Shown here: one piece after another, positions 8,765 to 15,953 of the stretch
Numbering within the stretch: position 1 is the stretch's first letter
Layout: each line of letters begins with the position of its first letter
Source of the DNA: Fictibacillus norfolkensis
Lineage (GTDB): Bacteria; Bacillota; Bacilli; Bacillales; Fictibacillaceae
NCBI RefSeq assembly: GCF_014836645.1
Contig: NZ_JACSQM010000001.1
Coordinates: 248,001-312,000, forward strand
Length of the DNA stretch: 64,000 nucleotides
Direction of reading: 5' to 3'
Notes under the pieces: model-generated
Seen by the model: the letters and a program-made list of their open reading frames with translations, nothing else
Told to the model about the DNA's origin: nothing
The model's database searches: none
Position numbers and translations under genes: made by a program

Positions 8765-9862
8765 TTATTCCACTAGCTCTAGTCTTGGATTATGGCGATA
8801 GATTCTTCCTGCTTTTGCTTGATGCTGTTCATTCATCATAACGTTATCACCGGTAAACCCAATATTGATCTTTAATAGATTGCTGCCTACCCCATAAATA
8901 TCTACGGGTACTTTTTGTTCTTCAAACTGCTCGATTCTTTCTTTTTTAAATCCACCGCTGACAACGATTTTAACATGTTGGTAGCCTTCTTCATCCAGCG
9001 CTTTTCGAAGTGCAAAGATCAGTTCTGGATTCACACCCCTCGGATCAAACGAACCTAGTACATCAGGGTTTCTAAAGAAATATTGATCGACCATCGTTCG
9101 TGAAGTATCAACCCTTACCCCTTTTAACGTCTCTCCAAACTCTCTCGCTACTTTTAAAGCATCTGTAATCACATCGTTGTTATAGTCAACAAGTGAGATA
9201 AGATCGTCTTCAGGGTATTTCGCATGATAAGCTTTCGTAGCTTCAACAATATCCCCATTAAAGATTTGAATGAGAGCATGTGGCATCGTGCCCATCCCTT
9301 TTTTGCCCCACCATTCATTCATCGCATGCGTAGCCTGAGCGGTTGAACCACCAATATAAGATGCATAACCATCTCCAGCTTGCTGTGCAAAATGGTCGTC
9401 TCGGTCTCCCATAAAGATGACCGGCTTCTGAACACCAGATTTACTAGCAGCTTTCACAACATTATAAACATTCGTAGCAACCGACGTTCTTCTGGCTAGA
9501 ATTCCATCGATCATTCCTTCTAAGAAACCAAAGTTTTGATAAGGGCCCTTGATCGTTAACACCGTTTCAAACGGGGAGATTTTATCTCCATCTTTTAAAG
9601 AATGAATCTCTAAAGAATCTACATCCTTAGCAAACGTTTTAATAAGAGCGATCGCTTCATCTGAACCGCACAGGACGGCGTCACTCTTTTGAAAGAACTG
9701 CATGGTTACAATATTATCTGGTTTGAATGATTCTACAATCTCACATGTTTTAAGAAAATAAACAGCAGAGAACCAACCTTCCCTGATCCGTTCATCGAAT
9801 TTAAATGTTTTATTCGTGAGCCGCTTGATTTTTCCTTGCAGCTTTAATTCTATCTCTTTCAT
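8765..9862 (-). CDS. Nicotinate phosphoribosyltransferase
   Basis: NAD-salvage enzyme joining nicotinate and PRPP to nicotinate mononucleotide. The 365 residues match the short bacterial NAPRTase type. Visible features are the substrate-binding stretch IGGSTAQATHAMNEWWG, RVDTSRTMV, and the phosphate-binding IVVSGGFKKERI region near residues 300-312. The start at 9862 (MKEIELK) is preferred because GAGGAG lies 7 nt upstream; a start five codons earlier would overlap that site. The upstream region carries the 20-bp phased array (10020-10170). It is on its own between murC and sftA; B. subtilis has its pncB elsewhere. Confidence 0.9.
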   Translation of the reverse strand: MKEIELKLQGKIKRLTNKTFKFDERIREGWFSAVYFLKTCEIVESFKPDNIVTMQFFQKSDAVLCGSDEAIALIKTFAKDVDSLEIHSLKDGDKISPFETVLTIKGPYQNFGFLEGMIDGILARRTSVATNVYNVVKAASKSGVQKPVIFMGDRDDHFAQQAGDGYASYIGGSTAQATHAMNEWWGKKGMGTMPHALIQIFNGDIVEATKAYHAKYPEDDLISLVDYNNDVITDALKVAREFGETLKGVRVDTSRTMVDQYFFRNPDVLGSFDPRGVNPELIFALRKALDEEGYQHVKIVVSGGFKKERIEQFEEQKVPVDIYGVGSNLLKINIGFTGDNVMMNEQHQAKAGRIYRHNPRLELVE

Positions 9863-10019
9863 TAATTTACTCCTCATGACTTATTCCAAGGTATAAAAGA
9901 AAGGGAACTATTCCCCACACTATAATAGCGAACAAGGCACAATAACTCAAGAAAATCATTTGAAAGTTAACTGTGGTCCTTATCGAGAAAGCGTAAAAAA
10001 ATTTCAATATGTCAAATTT

Positions 10020-10170
10020 GCCGATATAATAGGAAACTTGTGGATAAAAAGCTATATTTCCCCGATATAATCTGTTTCTTGCCGATATCATTTTATTTTC
10101 GCCGATATCCTTACTTCTGTTAAATTGTAGACTAAGCCGATCTGCTTACAAAAAGAAAGAGCCGATGTAA
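10020..10170 (-). repeat. 20-21 bp phased intergenic array 1
   Basis: On the plus strand the core GATA recurs at 10023, 10043, 10064, 10084 and 10104 (steps 20, 21, 20, 20), mostly inside (G/C)CCGATAT, with a further GCCGAT in phase at 10164. Read on the minus strand the core is TATCGGC or TATCCAC, the same type of core as in the arrays at 52914-53018 and 59143-59250. The 344-bp gap between the phosphoribosyltransferase and sftA contains this array and the sftA terminator and no convincing gene. Confidence 0.65.
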
Positions 10171-10195
10171 GGCGTCCCCCACAATCAGCTCTTTC
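10148..10195 (-). terminator. Terminator downstream of sftA
   Basis: A 12-bp stem with one mismatch (GAAAGAGCCGAT against ATCAGCTCTTTC), followed on the minus strand by U-rich sequence, lies just after the sftA stop. One arm includes the last GCCGAT element of the phased array. Confidence 0.75.
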
Positions 10196-10206
10196 CTATT
10201 GATTTA

Positions 10207-12915
10207 TTACTCAACACCGCTATATAAACGACTCTCTAGTTCTTCTTGTGTAAGAAGAACATGTCTTGGTTTACTTCCCATCGTTTCAGAGACGAGGCCG
10301 AAGCTTTCCATCATGTCTACTAATCTTGCTGCACGGTTGTAACCAATTCTAAATCTGCGCTGCAAGCTAGAAGAGGATGCTGCACCTACTTCTATAACAT
10401 AGTAACAAGCTTCTTCGAAAAGTTCGTCTTCTACTTCTGTTGTTTGCTGATGCTGAATCAGTTCTTCACGAGTAAAAAGATATTCTGTTTGATACTCTTC
10501 TTTTACGTAACGCGCTACTTCTTCAATTTCTTCATCAGATACGAACGTTCCTTGAATACGCACCGCTTTGTTCGAGCCATTCTCCATAAAGAGCATATCG
10601 CCTCGTCCTAATAATCGTTCTGCACCACTCATATCTAGAATGGTCCGTGAATCAATCGCGGACGAAACGGCGAATGCTGTACGAGTTGGCACATTGGCTT
10701 TGATCAATCCTGTGATAACATCTACTGATGGCCGCTGTGTTGCAAGTAGAAGATGGATACCACATGCTCTTGCTTTCTGAGCAATTCGGCAGATTGCTTC
10801 TTCAACTTCTTGCGGTGAAACCATCATCAGGTCAGCCAACTCATCGATTACCACAACAATATACGGCATCTTGTTTTTATAATGCTGCTCTTCTTCCATC
10901 TTTTGATTGTAACGCTTTATCTCTCGTACACCTGTTTTTGCAAACGCTTCGTAACGACGTTCCATTTCTTCGACCGCCCATTTTAAAGCAGCCGTTGCTT
11001 CTTTTGCATCTGTGATAACAGGGGTCACTAGGTGCGGAATGTGATTGTATGGTGCAAGCTCGACCATCTTAGGATCAACAAGCAACAATCTCACATCTTC
11101 CGGCTTTGCTTTATACAGCAAGCTCACAAGTATAGAGTTGATACAAACGCTCTTTCCTGATCCTGTCGCTCCTGCTATTAGTCCGTGCGGCATCTTTTGA
11201 AGATCTGTCACTACAGGTGCTCCTGAAATATCTAATCCGAGAGCCACAGTTAAGGAAGATGCTGAATCCTTAAACACATCATCTTCAATGATCTCACGTA
11301 AATAAACAGCTCTGCTATGTTGGTTCGGCACTTCTATACCAATTGCATTCTTTCCGGGAATCGGCGCTTCAATTCTTATGTCACGAGCAGCCAGGCTAAG
11401 TTTTATATCATCTGTAAGGTTAGTGATCTTGTTTACCTTTACGCCTGGTGCAGGCTGAACTTCAAAACGTGTAACTGCAGGACCTTTTGTCATGTGAACC
11501 ACTTTTGCATTCACATTAAAGTTATCCAGTGTTGACTGAAGTGTGTTCTTTTGTTCGTTTAACCAAAGATCATCATCTTCGAGTGAAACCTTTGCTTTAT
11601 TTAATAATGACAAAGGTACAAACAACTGGTTATCTACAGCTTCAGTTCTTTGATGGATGTTTAACTCTGTTCTTGTTGCTTGTCTGCTCTCTGACTTTTG
11701 AATATCTGGTGTGGAAACAGGACGAGTTAGTGATTTCCTGTCTTTTTTTAGCATCAACACATTAAAAGGAACGAATTGCCCGCCACTTTTAGGGGTTTCC
11801 TTCTTTAGCTGTGTTTGTTCATTCACTACATTTTCTTGGTCTTGCTTTTCTTGTACCAAACTAGGAGTTATCTCTTGAACAGGCTGTGTTTCAGGAATTT
11901 CCGTGCGTTTTTCAGCAACTTCAGACACATCAACAGGTTCACTGATTTGGTTTTGTTTTCCCGCGCTCAAATTGTGAACCTCGGGATTTTCCTCTGACAC
12001 ATAGACAATATCGGGTTCAACAATCATTTCAAGTGACTCAATATGCTGTTCTTCTTCTACTAAATCCTGATTAGTATTTATGACTTCTTCTACGACTTGT
12101 ATTTGGCTTTGATCAACGATGCTATTGTTTGCCCTCTGCAAATGAGAAGCCTCACTTACAATCTCTAGCTCTGGAGAATTCGTTGAACTTTCTTTTGTTG
12201 CAGCAGGTAAAACTTCTTCAACAGACTTTAAAAGTTCTTCAGTCACAGAATCTTTATCAGGTATATCTCTACCAATAAACAAAATACCTTCAGGCTTTCT
12301 CTTTCCATATCCGTATACAGGAGATGGAACATCTGTTGGTGTAAACCTCGATTTCACCTCAGGAGTCGCTTCCTTTTGTTCTGGCTTAACCTGTGCATCA
12401 CTTTTATTTCTTCTTTCGTATCCGTAAACAGGTGAAGGAACGTTTGAAGCTTTGAAAGCTTGTCTTTTTGGTTCTTGGTTAAAGCCAGAAGACTTACCTT
12501 TAGGTCTTCTATTGTCATTTTGATGAGTACGTTGCTCACGAACAGGACGTTCTTCTCTGTATGACTTTTCTTCCCTAACAGGATCTTTATACGAGTGTGT
12601 CTCTTTCTGCTGATATGTATGTCTTTGTGCAGTTGGTTTTACCGTTTTTTCATCAGGGATCACAGGAAAACGAAATGGTGCATTCTCGGGATACTTGTGC
12701 AGCATTTTCGCAGGATGCTGAATATTTGAAGGAGACGGTTTTCTTCCATTGCTTGCAAAAGGAGCGGGCTTTGTCCTCTGATTATTTTCCGTTTTTTCAG
12801 GTGATTGCTGTTTTTTTACAGGCTCCTGGCTTTTTGTTCTCTCTTCCTCATAGTAGGAATCATCTTCATTTTCATCATCAAAAAACGTGTTCATTAATTT
12901 TTTTATCCAACTCAT
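10207..12915 (-). CDS. sftA: DNA translocase SftA (FtsK/SpoIIIE family)
   Basis: Soluble septum-associated DNA pump that clears chromosome DNA from the closing division septum. The 902 residues compare with about 950 in B. subtilis SftA (YtpT). There are no N-terminal transmembrane helices, unlike SpoIIIE. Residues 1-480 are a long charged, low-complexity linker with two copies of VPSPVYGY (near 160 and 195). The motor follows with Walker A AGATGSGKS near 580 and Walker B VVVIDELADL near 687. A gamma winged-helix domain (about 835-895) probably reads KOPS/SRS-type sequences. ATG at 12915 with AGGTGAG upstream. It is monocistronic with its own terminator. Confidence 0.94.
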   Translation of the reverse strand: MSWIKKLMNTFFDDENEDDSYYEEERTKSQEPVKKQQSPEKTENNQRTKPAPFASNGRKPSPSNIQHPAKMLHKYPENAPFRFPVIPDEKTVKPTAQRHTYQQKETHSYKDPVREEKSYREERPVREQRTHQNDNRRPKGKSSGFNQEPKRQAFKASNVPSPVYGYERRNKSDAQVKPEQKEATPEVKSRFTPTDVPSPVYGYGKRKPEGILFIGRDIPDKDSVTEELLKSVEEVLPAATKESSTNSPELEIVSEASHLQRANNSIVDQSQIQVVEEVINTNQDLVEEEQHIESLEMIVEPDIVYVSEENPEVHNLSAGKQNQISEPVDVSEVAEKRTEIPETQPVQEITPSLVQEKQDQENVVNEQTQLKKETPKSGGQFVPFNVLMLKKDRKSLTRPVSTPDIQKSESRQATRTELNIHQRTEAVDNQLFVPLSLLNKAKVSLEDDDLWLNEQKNTLQSTLDNFNVNAKVVHMTKGPAVTRFEVQPAPGVKVNKITNLTDDIKLSLAARDIRIEAPIPGKNAIGIEVPNQHSRAVYLREIIEDDVFKDSASSLTVALGLDISGAPVVTDLQKMPHGLIAGATGSGKSVCINSILVSLLYKAKPEDVRLLLVDPKMVELAPYNHIPHLVTPVITDAKEATAALKWAVEEMERRYEAFAKTGVREIKRYNQKMEEEQHYKNKMPYIVVVIDELADLMMVSPQEVEEAICRIAQKARACGIHLLLATQRPSVDVITGLIKANVPTRTAFAVSSAIDSRTILDMSGAERLLGRGDMLFMENGSNKAVRIQGTFVSDEEIEEVARYVKEEYQTEYLFTREELIQHQQTTEVEDELFEEACYYVIEVGAASSSSLQRRFRIGYNRAARLVDMMESFGLVSETMGSKPRHVLLTQEELESRLYSGVE

Positions 12916-13021
12916 CTTCTCACCTATTTCTGTTGGTTGTTTCTTTATTGTAGCGAAAATAGAAGAGAAACAATAGTATAAATATTCATCTATAGCACAT
13001 GCATGTTAAAAGATAAGAAAT

Positions 13022-13045
13022 AAAAACCACTAGATGATCTAGCGG
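13022..13045 (-). terminator. Terminator downstream of ytpQ
   Basis: An 8-bp stem CCACTAGA/TCTAGCGG with one A:C mismatch and loop TGA is followed on the minus strand by a U stretch. It lies right after the ytpQ stop codon. Confidence 0.65.
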
Positions 13046-13058
13046 CTTTTATTATCAA

Positions 13059-13874
13059 TCAATCTGTTGTTTCTTCTTCTATTGGTCTATTCTTGGCTAA
13101 AATAAAGACAGGTTCTAACTCTTTGTTGTCATACATAAACGGTAAAGCTGTGATCGGCACTCGTCCGTTCATAAAAAATTGCATCGCCATCTGAGCCAAA
13201 ATATCGTATCCTTGCTTATTCTTAATATCTGCCACGATCAACACATCCTGATGTGGTATAGCCACTGCCATTTCTCCAGAGATTTTCTTCTTCATCTCTT
13301 CTAAGAAAGCAATGTTTAGGATTCTGCTCGCATCGTATCCATCGTTATGGTTTAAAAAGAAGAACGTATTTCCTGCAACTTGATCTTCTTTATGATCTGT
13401 TGATAAACGCTTTACATTGAATTTTGCCGAATCAAGTATTTGAGACTCTTCAACCTTTAATTCCCTCATCTTATTATTCGTAAGAAGCTTATAGGTTTTG
13501 CCTAGGTCTAAAGCATAATATATCCTTGTCTCTGCTGTGTGCTCTCGATAAAAAAGTTCTTCTCCTTCTGACGTTTCCATTGGAAAGGATGCAGAACGAA
13601 TGACTGGAAAGATGCGTGATAAAGTATTTGAAAGCTCGCCTTCATGAGAAGCGGCATTCAATCCTTCTTCTACGTAATACACCAGTTTATCAATAAGCTC
13701 ATCTTTTTCTTTTGACCAGCGCGCACTGAGCCCACCAAGTGATAAGGTTACACCTTTACCTGTTTCCTTATTTGTAATCCGAAGCGTTTCCTCTTCTCTA
13801 TCATATGAAAATTCTCGGGTTGGACTCATCAATTTCTCTTGTAGTGTTTTCTTTAGTTTAATGGTACTGCTCAT
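13059..13874 (-). CDS. ytpQ: DUF1444 family protein YtpQ
   Basis: A 271-residue DUF1444 protein, conserved in Bacillales and located beside sftA as in B. subtilis. It has no signal peptide or membrane helix, so it is probably cytosolic. The N-terminal part has the family pattern (FSYDREEETLRI), and a VLIVADIKNKQGYDILAQ segment near residue 215 resembles a beta-alpha unit. No catalytic motif is evident and the function is not known. ATG at 13874 with AGGAGG 8 nt upstream. It has its own terminator and is separated from queF by another, so it is probably transcribed alone. Confidence 0.88.
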   Translation of the reverse strand: MSSTIKLKKTLQEKLMSPTREFSYDREEETLRITNKETGKGVTLSLGGLSARWSKEKDELIDKLVYYVEEGLNAASHEGELSNTLSRIFPVIRSASFPMETSEGEELFYREHTAETRIYYALDLGKTYKLLTNNKMRELKVEESQILDSAKFNVKRLSTDHKEDQVAGNTFFFLNHNDGYDASRILNIAFLEEMKKKISGEMAVAIPHQDVLIVADIKNKQGYDILAQMAMQFFMNGRVPITALPFMYDNKELEPVFILAKNRPIEEETTD

Positions 13875-13917
13875 CTATGAATCCTCCTTTCCTAAACAAC
13901 GGGTTACACGTAACGTG

Positions 13918-13942
13918 AAAAACCTCCTAATGGAGGTTTTTG
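13918..13942 (-). terminator. Terminator downstream of queF
   Basis: AAAACCTCC and GGAGGTTTTT form a clean stem with a TAAT loop and a U-run on the minus strand, six bases after the queF stop codon. Confidence 0.85.
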
Positions 13943-13947
13943 TTCAC

Positions 13948-14373
13948 TTACTTGCTGTTCTCTTCTTTATATTCTACTACTACCTCTGTTCCTAGTCCGC
14001 CACGCGCGTTCCAGTTTCCAACTACTTTAATGTACTTTGGCTTAAGTAGTTTTACTAGATCTTCTAAAATACGATTTGTAGCATGTTCTTGGTAGATTCC
14101 AACGTTTCGATATGAAGTTAGGTAATACTTCAAAGATTTCATTTCTACTAGATCTTCATTTGGAATATAGCTGATGATAATATCAGCAAAATCCGGAAGA
14201 CCTGACCATGGACATACAGATGTGAACTCAGTTGTAGGAATGGTTACCATCGTATCTTTTCCTACATACTCATATGGAATGGTTTCTAATATATCAACAA
14301 GGATTACGTTCTCATCTTGGATGTCAAAACGAATCCCTTCATATTTGCTATGGTTAACTTCAACTTTAGCCAT
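13948..14373 (-). CDS. queF: PreQ1 synthase-like protein (QueF family)
   Basis: NADPH-dependent 7-cyano-7-deazaguanine reductase family, which converts preQ0 to preQ1 in queuosine synthesis. The family signature EMKSLKYYL is present, with the thioimide-forming cysteine C54 and general acid D61 in TSVCPWSGLPDF at the same spacing as Cys55/Asp62 of B. subtilis QueF. Oddities: only 141 residues against about 165, and the usual His-Glu pair (FHED) reads YQEH, keeping the glutamate but replacing histidine by glutamine. The ATG at 14373 has AAGGGAAG about 9 nt upstream. It is 7 kb away from queDEC and lacks the preQ1 riboswitch. Activity is inferred. Confidence 0.8.
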   Translation of the reverse strand: MAKVEVNHSKYEGIRFDIQDENVILVDILETIPYEYVGKDTMVTIPTTEFTSVCPWSGLPDFADIIISYIPNEDLVEMKSLKYYLTSYRNVGIYQEHATNRILEDLVKLLKPKYIKVVGNWNARGGLGTEVVVEYKEENSK

Positions 14374-14413
14374 CAAAAATACTTCCCTTCACGTAAAAAA
14401 ATCATTTTTTGTT

Positions 14414-14419
14414 ATTATA
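14414..14419 (-). promoter_or_regulatory. Possible extended -10 promoter of queF
   Basis: TGTTATAAT on the minus strand (TGn followed by a perfect TATAAT), about 40 bp upstream of the queF start. The resulting leader of roughly 35 nt is too short for a preQ1 aptamer. Confidence 0.4.
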
Positions 14420-14434
14420 ACATACTCTTTTGAC

Positions 14435-14761
14435 CTATTTTGAAGGAATGTTAAGCTCTTCTAAAAAGGCAACAATCTGCTCTTTCGTCTTTCTCTCTTT
14501 ATTCACATAACGCCCGATCTCTTCACCATCTTTGAATGCGAGGAAGCTAGGAATTCCAAAAATATCAAGTTCCTGACAAAGTTCAATCAGTTCATCACGA
14601 TCTACGTAAACGAATTGATAGTTAGAGTATTCTTCTTCAATTTCAGGCAAGATCGGTTTGATTACTACACAATCCGGGCACCAGTCTGCAGAAAAAACTG
14701 CTATTGTAACATCCTGTTTAATTGTTTCTTTAAATTGTTCGATCGATTTCATGTTTTCCAT
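14435..14761 (-). CDS. ytpP: Thioredoxin-like protein YtpP
   Basis: A 108-residue thioredoxin-fold protein with active site WCPDC (about residues 27-31), where classical thioredoxin has WCGPC. A cis-proline is present in the FGIPSFLAF segment. No signal peptide is present, so it is cytosolic. The partner and substrate are unknown; B. subtilis YtpP is similarly uncharacterised. ATG at 14761 with AAGGAG 9 nt upstream. It begins 13 bp after the stop of the PTS-like permease gene, which suggests co-transcription. Confidence 0.9.
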   Translation of the reverse strand: MENMKSIEQFKETIKQDVTIAVFSADWCPDCVVIKPILPEIEEEYSNYQFVYVDRDELIELCQELDIFGIPSFLAFKDGEEIGRYVNKERKTKEQIVAFLEELNIPSK

Positions 14762-14774
14762 TATGAACGTCTCC

Positions 14775-15782
14775 TTATTGATTCAGCTTCATATCGCCGA
14801 ATTTAATATATCCTTTTTTTCTTAACCATTCTGAAAGCACCAAGCTAATAATGATAGGTCCTATAAAATGCAAAATAAATATAGCAAGAAACGTTTCAAA
14901 GGTAAAGCCCATTGTCCTCAGTGTCATGATTTGCCCTACGAGACCGCTCGTCCCCATACCTGCTCCAGCTGGAATATTCTCCATCTTAAAATAAAGAGTT
15001 CCAATGGGTGCTAATAGGATACCGGCAACCGTCGGCGGAATTAGAATATACGGATTTCTCACTACATTCGGAAACTGTAGTTTAGAAGTACCGATTCCTT
15101 GTGTCAAAAAGCCTCCGAAGCCATTTTCCCGGTATGAACTTGTGGCAAATCCAATCATTTGTGCCGCACAACCAATCGTTGCTGCACCAGCCGCTAGCCC
15201 CTCAAGACCAAGCATCATCGCTATTGCTGCTGATGAAATCGGACCTGTTAATGCAAATCCGAGCAATATGGCTACTAAGATCCCCATAATTAAAGGACGC
15301 TGATCAGTTGACCACATAACGAGTTGGCCAAACGCCTTCATGAATTGATCGATTCCCGGCCCAATAAATGTCGCAATCGTAAAACCTGTAAAAATGGTAA
15401 CTGCAGGAGTGATTAAAATATCAAACTTTGTTTCTCCAGATACTAACTTTCCTACTTCTACAGCTATTAACGACGCTACATAACATCCAGCTACACTCCC
15501 AAGATCCGCTCCTGCTGCCCCCGCTATACCCGCTGAAAATATGACGAGTGGAGGCGCTTTTAATCCGTACGCCACAGCCGTCCCAATCACTGGACCCATC
15601 AGAGTCATCGCTAATTGTCCCATATCGGTAAAGAATGGCAGCGAGAGTTGCTCACCGATCGTCTTAAGAATCAATCCTATGATAAGCGAAGCCATCAATC
15701 CTAGTGCAAAATATTGAAACCCCGTAATAAAATACGTTTTAGGCGAAAGACTTACCCCTTTTTTATTTAGAAAATCCCTCAT
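14775..15782 (-). CDS. PTS EIIC-like membrane permease
   Basis: A 335-residue polytopic membrane protein of the PTS_EIIC_2 family, with about nine to ten hydrophobic segments rich in glycine and alanine. A charged loop contains GTSKLQFPNVVRNP, and ALTGPISSAAIAMMLGLEG forms a likely re-entrant or helical segment. No EIIA, EIIB or HPr-binding domain is fused and no other PTS gene is near, so sugar phosphorylation through it is uncertain. ATG at 15782 with AAAGGAG 9 nt upstream. It is probably co-transcribed with the thioredoxin gene ytpP, which lies 13 bp downstream. The substrate is unknown. Confidence 0.82.
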   Translation of the reverse strand: MRDFLNKKGVSLSPKTYFITGFQYFALGLMASLIIGLILKTIGEQLSLPFFTDMGQLAMTLMGPVIGTAVAYGLKAPPLVIFSAGIAGAAGADLGSVAGCYVASLIAVEVGKLVSGETKFDILITPAVTIFTGFTIATFIGPGIDQFMKAFGQLVMWSTDQRPLIMGILVAILLGFALTGPISSAAIAMMLGLEGLAAGAATIGCAAQMIGFATSSYRENGFGGFLTQGIGTSKLQFPNVVRNPYILIPPTVAGILLAPIGTLYFKMENIPAGAGMGTSGLVGQIMTLRTMGFTFETFLAIFILHFIGPIIISLVLSEWLRKKGYIKFGDMKLNQ

Positions 15783-15907
15783 TTGAAATGACTCCTTTAG
15801 TTAATCTGTTAAACATGTCCCTCAAACATTATAACTTGTTTTAAACCCGTGTAAAGACAGGTGTAAAGTTGATTAGTTTTACATACAATTCTTTTTACTT
15901 TGAAACT

Positions 15908-15933
15908 TAAAATAATTCAAAAAAGACCGATAA
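15908..15933 (+). promoter_or_regulatory. Putative sigma-D promoter of chemoreceptor gene
   Basis: TAAA (15908-15911), a 14-bp spacer and ACCGATAA (15926-15933) resemble the sigma-D consensus TAAA, about 15 bp, GCCGATAT (6/8 in the -10). It ends 20 bp upstream of the ATG, giving a short leader with the GGGGGG ribosome site. Sigma-D control is usual for chemotaxis receptors in Bacillus. Confidence 0.5.
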
Positions 15934-15953
15934 AATGGCAGGGGGGAATACAT

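Noticed and set aside
12597..12953. 118-codon frame opposite the start of sftA
   Set aside because: It is antisense to a long low-complexity coding region and has no ribosome site or recognisable protein features.
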